The notes under the pieces: generated by a model
What the model saw: the letters and a program-made list of their open reading frames with translations, nothing else
Database searches by the model: none
What the model was told of the DNA's origin: nothing
Shown here: positions 1 to 10,593 of the stretch, piece after piece
How the letters are laid out: each line of letters opens with the position of its first letter
Numbering within the stretch: the stretch's first letter is position 1
Translations under genes and position numbers: made by a program
Assembly: GCA_023974075.1 (NCBI GenBank)
Contig: CM043801.1
Coordinates: 27,259,736-27,323,735, forward strand
Direction of reading: 5' to 3'
From: Chaenocephalus aceratus
Lineage: Eukaryota; Chordata; Actinopteri; Perciformes; Channichthyidae
DNA: 64,000 nucleotides

Positions 1-1475
1 CCCAAATTAACTTTTCCAAATAGCTATACAATAACAGGAATATTATTGTTTGTTTAAAAACAATAGAGTTTTAACAGGCGGTGTAATAAACCTCTCTTCC
101 TGTCTCTCATGGCTTCTAACTCTTCAGTTTTGTTCATTTATTCGTAAGTTATGCTTCTCTGGTGAGAGGTCTACGTCTTTCATGCCAAGAATTTTTGAAA
201 AATCCATAAAAAATTAAAGCGCCGTCTGCAATGTGTTGACAAGGTAACGCTAGCCATTACTCTAGAGTCTAGACTCTGGAGCTATTTCAGTCCAAACCAC
301 TTTAGTCAAAGAAAATGTATTTAAATCTGCAGTAAGCAACATTTGCTGGTATGGCTTTGTCTTGACAGCTTCCCGCCTTTCCAGATGCATACATGCATGC
401 CTAAGGCTAAAAGAGCAGCAGCAAAATGACCCCCATAGGGTACAGAACAAAGCAGGCATCAATAACAACAGAAACAACATTAGATGTGTCAAATACAGCA
501 TGAAAGAAGGAGGAGCTGGGGTGTAGGTAGTTTACTTAGTAGCCTGCAGAGGAAACAGCCATTGTTTGAGGTTTTTGAGACCCTACAAGGACCCCCAACA
601 CAAACAGCTCCTAGTGCAAACAACAATCACTCCAACAAGGGAGTTGTTCATCTTTGGTCTGTCATTTGTACTATATTGTAACATCATAGTACATTTCCAT
701 TTTATGTCCAGCTATGGAAATTAAATTGCAGAGCACATCCCGATCAAACCTAGGTTAACCCTGTTACCCCCAAGTGTACAGTTTCGGGATCAACTGTGTC
801 TGAATATTACTTATGTCACTGTCGGTTGTTTTGCCCCATATTGAAAAGTACCTCACCTACAAACATTATGACAGTATATATAATATCTCTTTATCTTTAT
901 TTTCTCTTGTGTATGATTTTATTATCTGTGCACTGCGCATGAACCTATATGGAGCGCGTGTGTACGTATGGCTCAAATCACAAGATTTTCCAATTTCAAG
1001 GACCAGTAGTCATCATAGTCATTCACAGATCAGAGGACTCCTGTTAGCCATACATGTTGGTCACAGTCACCACATGGAGAACAAATGACGTGCATGAAAT
1101 GATCACATTCTTCAACAACAGCAAAGAGTGGCTGATGGCCATTCACAAAGCAGGTGACTATTCAGTTTTGTAAATGACCTAAGTAAGTGTATCATACAAA
1201 TAAAGTTGTTTTTTTTAAACACACATACCTATTAATATCCAAGCCTGGCAGGGGAGATGGCATATGATGAGTCCTGGTTGGTCAGGGCTACTCTTGACTG
1301 TGAAGCTCGCTTAAAATGTTTTTATCGTTACCCTAATGCTGTCCAAAAACACAACATGGTCTCCGTTCTGCGATGTATGGCCACTATTGACGAAGAGCTC
1401 AGTGTGCTGCAGCCTGGTTGGACACTGATTAATCCATAGCCTATATTTAATTACATTTTAATGTATGCCACTTAT

Positions 1476-1477
1476 CA

Positions 1478-1548
<71 letters not shown>
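1476..1548. repeat. (CA)n microsatellite
   Basis: About 36 CA dinucleotides with one interruption near the left end. Typical fish microsatellite. Confidence 0.95.
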
Positions 1549-1624
1549 CAATTTGATGACATCAAATATTTTCTGAGGTAAAAAATTAAGATAATCAGAC
1601 CGATAAGACCGATCACACTCATCA

Positions 1625-2475
1625 GTACTCGGCCCCTCCTCTTCATCATCTACATCCTCCCCCTCAGTCCCCCCCCCATCAATCCATGCATGTGTCTGTA
1701 ATAAGAAGATGAATCCACGAGGATGTCAGCTACAATCCTGTGGAAGCCATCAGGGAAGCAGCATGACGAGACCCAAGGCAGGACCGCAGAGACAGGTTCA
1801 GCCACGACCCGAAGTCCACGACTTAATCCAGAACTCAGGATAGAGGATCCAAGACACAGGACTACAGCAAGAGGATCAGCCTCGACTCCGAATCCCGGCG
1901 TAGATATAGATACAAAACAAGAAAAAAGATTTGGCTGGGTTAATCTGAACAAGAGAATACACAGACACAGACAGAGAGGGAAAAGGTCATTGGATAAAAG
2001 TTATTCTTGATAACCCTCTAGAAAGATCTCATGAACTTCCCCACTCAATCTATCAAGACCCGAGCAGTTCTATTAGATATAGGATAAGAAACAGAGATAG
2101 GGAGCACAACAACCTATCTCTTCGTCAGATGCACTCCCCCGCTTATCTAAGCGACTCTGTACCCCGTTACACTCTACAAGGCCATAGACCAGCAGAGGGA
2201 AAATGGGGGGTGTGTAAGGGTAAGGGTTTTTAAGAATAAACCGCAAGGGTCTAAAGGGAAAAAAGATGAAATATAAGGTACTATATTTTAAATAATCCTA
2301 TCTACTATTCCTATATTTGAATAATGTATAAACTATTTTAAAAATACTTTATGAAATCCTATGTTATGTTATAAATATTAAAATAAAGAACTAAATAACC
2401 TTCCCTTATATCGTAAAGCGATTTTGAGTCCTTGAAAAGCCCTGTAAAAATATAATGTATTATTATTATTATACT
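1625..2475 (+). mobile_element. LINE relic (L2/CR1-like), internally deleted
   Basis: Bases 1,633-1,665 read PLLFIIYILPL on the plus strand, which resembles the conserved reverse-transcriptase block after the PQGSxLGP motif in L2/CR1-type LINEs. Bases 2,412-2,474 resemble a fish LINE 3' tail (a run like GTAAAGCGATTTTGAGT, then a TAT-rich end with ATTATTATT). The 750 bases between do not read as reverse transcriptase, so the element is internally deleted or has other DNA inside. That both ends belong to one insertion is inference. Confidence 0.4.
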
Positions 2476-3452
2476 GACAGGCAGGGATTTTGGGCCCCAT
2501 GAAAAGATATCACATTGGTTACTTTCAATGACACATGAAAATAAACATGTGGAAGCTTGTCACAATTCTGTTCCATTTGCCCCTGAAATCAGACTATAAA
2601 ATGTTAAATGTCAGACTCATCATGAGTTACGGTCCTTGTAATTGATTTGTTCATGGGTATGACTTATGTGTCTTGTGGTGATTATGTGACAGAACAGCCC
2701 TGATGTCTTGAATTCCACAATACAATGCCTCTCATTTAAAATCCTGCAAACCCTTGAGCAGTAACGCAATTCCACAAAATACACATGTTTATGCCTGGGG
2801 AATTTAGTGAGAGTTGCTCTATATGAGAATGAAATAAAAATAAAGATAAATAAATACAAACTATTTATATACAGAGAAGTAAAATAAATTAATGTAAAAT
2901 GTCCAATAATCACATTTTTATAAATGAAACATGCCCCTGAAATAACATTTTACCAACATTTGTGAAGAAAGTTTAAAAGTCAGCTTTCCTTTAAGTAAGT
3001 AATACTTTTTAAGATTAAGGTGCCGATTTCATCAATCTGGACACAATGTCCTGATTAGTCTTAATATCGTTAAACCTTAGAACGAATACTTTTGCTTGGA
3101 GCTACTTAGTCAGAAAGTAGAGGTGTTGATGTTACATGTTATTAAATGCAATCTTGAAGATGAGACAGCCACAAAATATCATGTTTCAGAGCAACCAAAA
3201 TCAAAAAGGATTTACATGTGGCTACATGGCTAAGGGGAAAGGAGTATTGTGTATAAATGTACTGTATGTATCAGGAAAGAAGAAAATATCTTTTTCTGAA
3301 ACTTTTCGAATCTCTTAACACAGATATAAAGACGTGAAAAAGTTGATTTTGCATAAAAGGTGACCTTTAAGACAATGGTCACAAGACACAAAGTATAGGC
3401 CATTAACAAAATCAATTTCAAGGGTCCTTTACTTGACAAGCCTGATTTTTAG

Positions 3453-3459
3453 TATAAAT
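3453..3459 (+). promoter_or_regulatory. TATA box of the unit A 6C gene
   Basis: TATAAAT lies 91 bases upstream of the ATG at 3544, giving a predicted start site near 3,483 and a 5' UTR of about 60 bases. The segment 3,409-3,480 that contains it is missing from the matching place in units B and C. Confidence 0.7.
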
Positions 3460-3543
3460 TAGCTGGCAAGGGGACCAGTCAGCATCCAGCTCTCTCAGAA
3501 ACACCACTGCTCTCCAGGAGGAAGAAACCTGCTCCGTATCAAC

Positions 3544-5466
3544 ATGAAGACTCTGCTGCTGGCCTCTGCTCTCTTTGCAGGACTCTTTGTCTCTCTGGCT
3601 GCCGTCCCTGTTCCTACTCCTGCTCCTTATCATGCCTTCTGCAGAACAATGTGGTGAGTTGGGATGCTGATCTGGTTCTGAGATGTTACATGTGTTGTGT
3701 GTTTCATCATGAGATGAGACAATATTTTGGTGTCAGGAAAGTAAAAAAACAGAAACTGGATAAAAAGTTGCAACATGTTACTCTGAATTGTTGTTGTTTT
3801 TTTGCTCCAGGCTCTTTGCAGGACCTTGTACTGATATCAAGACCATGTTAGTCACACAGATTCTAGCCTCCAGCCCTGAGTATACGGTAAGAGCCGCTGT
3901 GCTGTTGATGATGTTTTAGACCAGGGGTGTCCAGACTACGGCCCGGGGTCCAAATGCGGCCCGCAGGCCATTTTGAATCGGCCCTCAGCTAATTAAAAAA
4001 GTGTAATGAAATATGGCCCACAAATGAGCATTGTTCTTGTTTTATATTGTACTTCTTAAATATACATGTAAACATGTATTATACAGTATTCATGTGTTTA
4101 ATACAACAAATAACATTTTCTAACACATCTAAGTTGATTAGAAAAAGCCCAATAACTTATTTACATAACAAGCTTGAAATAGACGCTTCCTATTTCCTCT
4201 TATTATAATCAATCTGAGGCTTCCATTTTAACGAATGAACTGAATGTATCAAACCGTATGGAGATCTGTGATTTAAGCTGTTTTTTTCAAGTATCAAGCA
4301 TGAATTACCTACATTTGATTGATTTTGCTAACTTACAACTTAACTGATAAGGCAATATACCTCGAGTGAGCGGCCCAGCCCTTCTTATATTTTTCTGTAT
4401 GTGGCCCTTGGAGAAAAGGGTTTGGACCCCCCGTTTTTAGACGGTTAAGACAAAATAATAGACACCAATTCTATTATCTTCATGTATTTAATAATGTTTA
4501 GTGTAATGCTATGTTTCTGTTTCAGCTTGTGTCAGTCTTCCCTGGTTTTGTCAATGCCAACCACACGTCCCAGAAGACCCCCGAAGGAGAGACCATCATC
4601 ATCTCATTTTACCCCACCATAGTGACTGGAGGCTGTCGCATGAGTGTAAGTATCAATGATGCTCAATATATTATAGCGTTAAAACAAATACAAATAAATG
4701 GTTCACTGTAAAATTGTGACTTTTTTTTTTTCTTTTAACAAAACGATTTGCTTGGTGTCTATTATCTGCCCAAAAAATAACTTTCTTGTTGTCTCCTGGG
4801 AGATAAACATTGGGATTATTACCTCTGCAGCCCGTTTACATGCACAAAAACCTATATAACTCACCACAGGAAAGGGAAAACCCCCAAAAGCATAATAAGG
4901 CCTCTGTAACCGATGATCTGCTGAGCTACTGTATTTGAGAAACAGAAATTCACAAGAAAATAATAATTTGAGTAGAATTGTACTCACAAACTGTCAACAA
5001 ACTATTATTATTGAAGGGTTAATCTATATTGAAAACCAAAACTAAGGCCATCAGTCACTGTGAGTAACTTTCGGACAAATCTATGTTGTGTATTTCCTTA
5101 CTCCACCAGGCACTGTCCAAATCTAATGGATTCACCAGTCTTCTCGATGGTGGACAGAACTACTGCAACCTCTACAATCTGGTGTCAGGTGAGTTCAGGA
5201 CCACTCCTCAACATGAACTGTCTCCCCCATGCATCCTTTTCTCTCTTTGATTCTTTTAAAGCTTGACACCATTCAGGATGATACATTGTCATGCTTGCAC
5301 TTCTTAAAATGTATATCTGTTTAATGAATGTCATTGAGTAGAATGAATGTAATTAATTTGTCTTTGTTTGTGTCTTGTAGCGAGCGGCCTCATGGAAGAA
5401 CCAGGCTTCATGGAGATAATCAATGAATGGGCTTGCATGGGCTACAAACTTGCCACCTGTAGCTAA
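3544..5466 (+). CDS. Small secreted six-cysteine protein, intact copy A (family not recognised)
   Basis: Five coding exons: 3544-3653, 3811-3886, 4526-4645, 5110-5188, 5381-5466. All junctions are GT-AG and in phase, giving 156 aa. The N-terminus (MKTLLLASALFAGLFVSLAA) is a clear signal peptide, followed by a short proline-rich stretch (VPVPTPAP). The mature part has six cysteines (C33, C43, C99, C121, C147, C155), suggesting three disulfides, and one N-glycosylation sequon (N74-H-T). There is no membrane segment. The start is fixed by the signal peptide and the TATA box 91 bases upstream; AATAAA follows 93 bases after the stop. I do not recognise the family and give no function. Paralogous exons recur at least six more times in this window, all near astacin genes. 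It is the only full-length, undamaged copy here. Confidence 0.85.
3922..4434. mobile_element. Non-autonomous hAT-like element in intron 2 of 6C copy A
   Basis: 513 bp starting CAGGGGTGTCC and ending GGACCCCCCGT (imperfect inverted termini), flanked by an 8-bp target duplication TTTTAGAC at 3914-3921 and 4435-4442. An 8-bp duplication with CA(G)GG termini is typical of the hAT superfamily. It has no transposase. It is present at the same site in B and C, so it predates the array. Confidence 0.75.
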
Positions 5467-5558
5467 GCTTGCTTCACCAAATCATGTTGGGATTTGATAT
5501 ATTTGATTTGGAAATGGGTTTTTTTCACCTTACTTATGCACCCTTAAGAAAAAAGACC

Positions 5559-5564
5559 AATAAA
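5559..5564 (+). terminator. Polyadenylation signal of 6C copy A
   Basis: AATAAA 93 bases after the stop codon, in a region conserved in B and C. Confidence 0.75.
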
Positions 5565-5569
5565 ATATA

Positions 5570-5877
5570 TTGCAACTGATTTTGCTTCCTGCTCCTTTTT
5601 TATTTTCAAGTATAGGAATCTGTTATTTGTCCCACAGCGAGGAAATGTGCATTATTACATGAAATTACCAGTGCAAATAAAAGTAATAGATAAGATGAGT
5701 ACGCTAACATTTTGAATAGAGAGAAAAACAGGTTAATAAATAACATATATAAAAATAAGTATAAAAGCATTATGAAAAAGTAAGTTATGAAATTATACAC
5801 CTGTAAAAAAAAAAAATATATATATATATTGGACATAGCAGTGTTTTTGCACAACAGTGTTATAGTCTATATTGGTG

Positions 5878-5909
<32 letters not shown>

Positions 5910-6774
5910 TGTTGGTCTACCAGGGGCCGTGGCCTTTGTAAAGTCTGACCGCTGCAGGAAGAAAGATTGCCGCTGCACTAGTGCCCTCTACTGATCCTCA
6001 CAATAAGTCCTTCATCAGTTTATCAGGGGAGTAGAGATACTGTCAGACATTGTGAAGGAAATTATTTACAGAAATCTCCTGTATAATTTAAACGTTAGCC
6101 CTGCACAACACTGTATTTCCCTGTGTGATGGTGAACATCTCTTTCTCTCTCCCCTGACTTCTAGTTTAGGGAATATTGTTTGCCTCCAGTACATTAGGTC
6201 CAGGGTTTTTGTGCAAAGAGCTTTTTAATAATCATACAGTTAATCATACCCTGGTTTGAATATGCCAAGCAGTACACATTTCATTGGTCACTATAATTTC
6301 ATGTGAGATAAGATCACATCAACAAACTATTCATATTCTCGTTTTGGCTGTCTTAACCGGGTCACAGAGTGAAACAAAATGGAATATTCTGGCAGATACA
6401 AACCAGGCTAGGATCTATCTGTGATTTCTTAACAGTTTTTGGGAGAAGAAAAAACGTTGGCCTCTCGCTCGAGGGAAAAATCATATCATGAGAGCAATTG
6501 AATAAAACCTTAGGAGGTAGAAGGCAAGAGAGACAGGACTGCGCACTCTCCACAGTTTTTTCCTCAAACCCAAAAGAAAAGGAAAGCAAAAATATTTTCT
6601 TAGAGAAAAGTGACTTATAGATAAAACAATTTTTTGTTCAAGGTGTGGCTCCCATGTTCAGTTGCAAAAAAGAAACAGAGCATAATGAAATGGTAACATT
6701 TTATTGTTTTACCCTACAGTCAGAGGTATGTATAATATTTAAAATAATAGTTATATACTTGGGCAAAACAATAT
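5570..6774. other. Convergent intergenic region with GT/GCGT microsatellite
   Basis: Lies between the plus-strand 6C gene and the minus-strand 6C remnant. It holds a short A-run plus TA repeat (about 5,806-5,830) and a GT/GCGT microsatellite at 5,875-5,912. The microsatellite is much longer in unit B (20,769-20,846) and unit C (41,535-41,594). I see no gene in the rest. Confidence 0.7.
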
Positions 6775-7121
6775 TTACAAATTCAAAGGACTCTCAGTTG
6801 GTTCGGCTTCACAGGTGGCGAGTTTGTAGCCCTTGCAATTCCATTCAGTGGTTATCTCCATGAAGCCCGGTTCTAACGGGAGGCCGCTCGCTGCAAAAAA
6901 ATAAAGTAGACCAAATTAGATCATTCTAATCAATAATGTCTTTAAATGTTAGATTTAAAACAGTTGAATTATACCAATATATACATTTGTGAAAGCATAC
7001 ATGGGGGAGAGTCTTCATGTTGATAAGTGATCCTGAACTCACCTGACAGCAGGTTGTGGAGGTTGCAGAAGTTCTGTCCATCATCAAGAAGACCGGAGAG
7101 TCCAATAGAAGTGGACTGTGC
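6775..7121 (-). pseudogene. Truncated 6C paralogue, exons 4-5 only (unit A)
   Basis: Two minus-strand exons match exons 4 and 5 of the 6C family with the same lengths and phases: 7043-7121 (79 nt, GLLDDGQNFCNLHNLLS) and 6775-6890 (EPGFMEITTEWNCKGYKLATC, followed by a tail). The last three family cysteines are kept. The C-terminus differs from the 6C gene: instead of ending TCS it runs on as TCEAEPTESPLNL before the stop. No exon 1-3 is found upstream (to the right). The homology stops near 7,300 and mobile-element DNA begins at 7,319, so the 5' half was lost. Splice sites are intact, but with no promoter or signal peptide exon I call it a gene remnant. Confidence 0.75.
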
Positions 7122-7318
7122 CTGGTAAGTAAGCAAATATATAAGATGGTTACATTTACATTGAGGTTTACAACTATCATGACTTTGTCAGTGTTTTTTG
7201 ACACATTAACAACAAATAAACAATACCTTGTCAAAAGATTTTGTCTATTTTCCACATAAATGATTTCTTCTGTCAACCGATTTCTTTGTCTTTTTCAAAT
7301 ACAGGGGATCTGTAGCTT

Positions 7319-7749
7319 ACGGAGCCCCCTAGGGGACATGGAGATGAAAAAAACAAAAACTTTTGCGAGATATGGCAAAACCCCTTTGCGAGAACTCGCA
7401 ATACTTTTCATTTAGTACTTCCTGGTCAGTTTGGCTGCTACGGCAACACAGAAACCACAACAATGGAGTGGTTCTTTGATTTTACTTTGAGCTTGGCCTT
7501 AAATATAAATATATAACATCAGTGATTGGCAATAGGCACGGGTTTCACACATAGACTGTATATATAAAGGGTTTCACATAAGTGAAGACACCTCAAGAGA
7601 AAACTCAGAGCGAGGGGACATGCACGTCTCTCTGAGCTGAGTTATTGATAGATTCGAATCTCGCAAAGGCTTTGCGAGATCTCGCAAAACATTTTATTTG
7701 TATTCAAATAAAACATTTTTCCTTCTCCATGTCCCCTAGGGACATCCGT
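7319..7749. mobile_element. MITE-like element with 26-bp imperfect terminal inverted repeats
   Basis: The ends at 7319-7344 and 7724-7749 are reverse complements with few mismatches (core CCTAGGGGACATGGAGA). The interior has repeated palindromic TTGCGAGATCTCGCAA-type motifs and no open frame. It abuts the point where the truncated 6C paralogue ends. Units B and C keep only its left half. Confidence 0.6.
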
Positions 7750-7829
7750 TCATCAATTAAAATGCATGCATAAAAAGAAGCTGGGGTTCGCACAAAAGTG
7801 AAATATCACCTTCTATAACAAGCATGTTA

Positions 7830-8360
7830 CACTGAACAAAAATATAAACGCAACACTTTTGTTTTTGCTCCCATTTTTCATGAGATGAACTCAAAGATCT
7901 AAAACATTTTCTATATACACAAAATAACCATTTCTCTCAAATATTGTTCACAAATCTGAAAAAATCTTGCTTTATTGGGGGGGTCTGGGGGTTCCGAAAA
8001 CCAGTCAGTATCTTGTGTGAGGGGTAGGGTTAGGGTTAGGGTAATGTTGTGAATTGATTGGCCCATGGTGGTGGTGGGGTTATGGTATGGGCAGGCGTAT
8101 GTTATGGACGACGAACACAGGCCACTCGATTCACAACATTACCCTAACCCTAACCCTATCCCTCACACCAGATACTGACTGGTTTTCGGACCACCCCAGA
8201 CCCCCCCAATAAAGCAAAAATGCACCTTTCAGAGTGGCCTTTTATTGTGGCCAGCCTAAGGCACAGCTGTGCAATAATCATGCTGTCTAATCAGTATCTT
8301 GATATGCCACACCTGTGAGGTGGGATGGATTATCTCGGCAAAGGAGAAGTGCTCACTTTC
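7830..8360. mobile_element. Degraded Tc1/mariner-like element with internal foldback
   Basis: The left end (CTGAACAAAAATATAAACGC, after TA) and the right part (8,220-8,356, with ATGCCACACCTGTGAGGTGG) resemble the two ends of a widespread fish Tc1/mariner element as I remember it. The middle is rearranged: arms 7,967-8,063 and 8,120-8,217 form an imperfect palindrome with three TTAGGG-like repeats in each arm. The 56-bp loop holds a transposase-like piece (reading roughly GVMVWAG on the plus strand). There is no intact transposase. Found only in unit A. Confidence 0.55.
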
Positions 8361-8569
8361 ACACTGGACTCATTGGGGTACTACCCCTTGATCTTATCAT
8401 GCAAGCATTCATCCACTGAGACTTCTATAAACGTAGCCGGCCCAGGGGCAGGCCTAACTGAATGCGCTCGCATCTCACCGTATAAAAGGAGGCCTCATCC
8501 TTTTCTCTTCAGCAAGCAGGATTGAACAACCTGAGCAGTAAGACGAGAAAAGAAAGAAAGAAGAAAAGC

Positions 8570-9033
8570 ATGGACTCACCACTCGAACACCGGACCTGTC
8601 CGACATGCCCTGGCCTAATCGCGGGGGCTGATCCGCACCGCCTGTGCTTCCAGTGCCTGGGGCCGGACCACGCCGAGGACGGCCTAAGCCAGTCGCCGGC
8701 CTAAGCCAGTCGCCGGCCTGCAACGCCTGCCGGATGATCCCTCGGTTTGGCCGCCGACATCGTGGGGATCATTTCCGGGTGAAGTTTGGCCCACCGGAGG
8801 AGGCGGAGGATCAGGACCTCGAGGTGGTGGAGATGGGTGAACAGGATGACGAGGTGCCATTCGTGTTCGCCATCCTGAGGGACCGGGTGGCCACGTTCAT
8901 GGAGGAGGAAGATGACAAGGACGCCTCGTTGTCTGGTACTTTCGGGTCCGGCGGCCAGGAGGGTCCAGCACAGGTCTGCGTGTCTGGACTTCCCAGCAGT
9001 GATGACCCTGGCGGAGGAGCGTGTGGGCCTACC
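8570..9033 (+). pseudogene. DIRS-like retrotransposon ORF1, N-terminal part (unit A)
   Basis: An ATG at 8570 opens a frame with cysteine motifs CPTCPG, CFQCLGPDH and CNACRM, then an acidic stretch. The style matches ORF1 (gag-like) proteins of fish DIRS/tyrosine-recombinase retrotransposons, judged from memory. A 17-bp tandem duplication at about 8,685-8,718 (GCCTAAGCCAGTCGCCG twice) breaks the frame. The ORF is cut at CCTACC (9028-9033) by a LINE-bearing insertion and resumes after 11,886. It is a dead element, not a host gene. Confidence 0.5.
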
Positions 9034-10590
9034 TGTTTTTTAGGTTTCAGGCTCGAAAATGACATTCCCAGAACAAACGACCATATCTTCCCTTCTAAAA
9101 GGGTTACATTAATAATCTTTTTTCTCAAAGTAATGATAAGCCTGTGAGTTGTATGTAGAAAAGTCAGAATCAATATAGATGTTTTTTATTTGAAAGAAAA
9201 TTCAGATTGAACGTGGTAAAAAACTGTAAATCATAGTGTCCGTCCAAAACATATTTTATACTTATAGTGAAAACTCACCTTGGATGATGGGTTAGTAGAC
9301 TAAAAGCTTTAGGAATCCAAAGTACAACATATAATAAGTACCCTGTATCAAGATTGATGCAAAACAAGTGATATTTGACCTTTTTAGAAACCGGTTTTGA
9401 AGACCGCGGTGGAAGGGGCAGATCTCAGCTGATCTGGGAGGGAGTTCCAGAGGCGCGGGGCAAATGAGCAGAAAGCTCGGTCTCCCATTGTTCGGAGACG
9501 TGTGCGGGGGATGTAAAGAAGAGGAGCTTGGCTGGAGCGGACGGAGCGGGTAGATGTCTGGGTACGGATGAGGTCACAGATGTATTTTGGGCTTTGTCCA
9601 TTCAGGGATTTGTAAGTGAGGTGCAGAACCTTAAACTGGATCCTGTAGTGGACTGGAAGCCAGTGTAGTTGTGCAAGTATGGGGGTTATGTGTGCGGACC
9701 TTTTTGCACCGGTGAGAACTCTGGCTGTACTGTTCTGGACAAGTTGTAGGTGGTTGATGGATTTGGCTGTGAGACCGGAGAGGAGTGCATTGCAATAATC
9801 TAGTCTTGAGAAGACGAGTGCAGGAACCAGTTTTTTGGTGTCATCAATTGAGAGTGAGGGCTTCAGTTGGGAAATGTTTTTCAGGTGAAAGAAGGAGGTC
9901 TTGGTGGTATGTTTGATGTGGGTTTGGAAAGATAGAGTGGGGTTAAACCTTACACAGAAGTTGGTGACAACAGAGGAGAGAGAAAAGAGCTGACCATCAA
10001 GGGAGGGGCTGATGTTGGCGGCCTTGGCAAGCTGGTCGGTGGTGCCTATCAGGATTGCCTCCGTCTTGCTGCTGTTGAGCTGGAGGTAGTTGGTGATCAT
10101 CCAGGAGCGGATGTCTTCCAGGCAGGTGTTTAGTGTTTGGATAGTATTGATGGTATTGGGTTGTGTTTTGATATAGACCTGGGTGTCGTCAGCATAGCAA
10201 TGGAAGTTGATGTTATGTTGTCTGATGATATGACCCAGAGGTAATAGATAGATTAAAAACAGGATCGGCACCAGCACTGAGCCCTGTAGGACCCCGCATG
10301 TCACTGCGGTGTTGTCAGACCCGGAACCCCCCAGAGACACGTGGAACTTCAGGTTGGTGAGGTAGGAGGAGAACCACTTCAGAGCCGTGTCCGTTACCCT
10401 GGTGTAGGTCTCGAGGCGGTGGAGGAGGATGATATGGTCCACTGTGTCGAAGGCTGCACTCAGGTCAAGTAGCACCAGGATGCTGGGTGACCCAGAGTCG
10501 GCTGCCATCTGCAGGTCGTTGGCTACTTTTATTAGGGCTGTTTCTGTGCTGTGTCTCATACATTTTATTTTCAGTCAGATGAGACCTACC
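9034..10590 (-). mobile_element. L2/CR1-like LINE fragment inserted in the DIRS-like ORF1 (unit A)
   Basis: The insertion is bounded by CCTACC at 9028-9033 and 10585-10590, a likely target duplication. Minus-strand 9384-10559 encodes 391 aa of reverse transcriptase: LVLLDLSAAFDTVDH (palm Asp), GVLQGS (PQGS-like block) and CYADDTQVY (catalytic YADD), then the thumb and C-terminal domain. The endonuclease and the N-terminal RT part are missing, so it is 5'-truncated and inactive. Bases 9,034-9,383 carry no recognisable motif and may be 3' UTR. The clade call (L2/CR1) rests on motif style only. Confidence 0.65.
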
Positions 10591-10593
10591 ATG

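Larger units (their letters stand above)
1..3384. other. Left flank outside the tandem array
   Basis: This sequence is not repeated in units B or C, so it is the unique left flank of the array. I find no convincing exon set in it. It holds a CA microsatellite and a LINE relic (listed separately), plus A/T-rich DNA with no recognisable gene. A 60-codon open frame at 1257-1439 (plus) has no motif I know and no visible splice partners, so I do not call it a gene. Homology to the flank of the 6C genes in units B and C starts only at about 3,385. Confidence 0.6.

Noticed and set aside
1257..1439. 60-codon open frame MAYDESWLVRATLDCEARLK...
   Set aside because: No recognised motif, no splice partner, not conserved elsewhere in the window; chance or old repeat remains as likely.
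5875..5912. CRISPR-like short regular repeats
   Set aside because: Simple GT/GCGT microsatellite with no spacers, in a vertebrate genome.
8020..8160. TTAGGG runs as an interstitial telomere
   Set aside because: Only about three repeats per arm, in inverted orientation inside a transposon foldback; no sign of a chromosome-end fusion.
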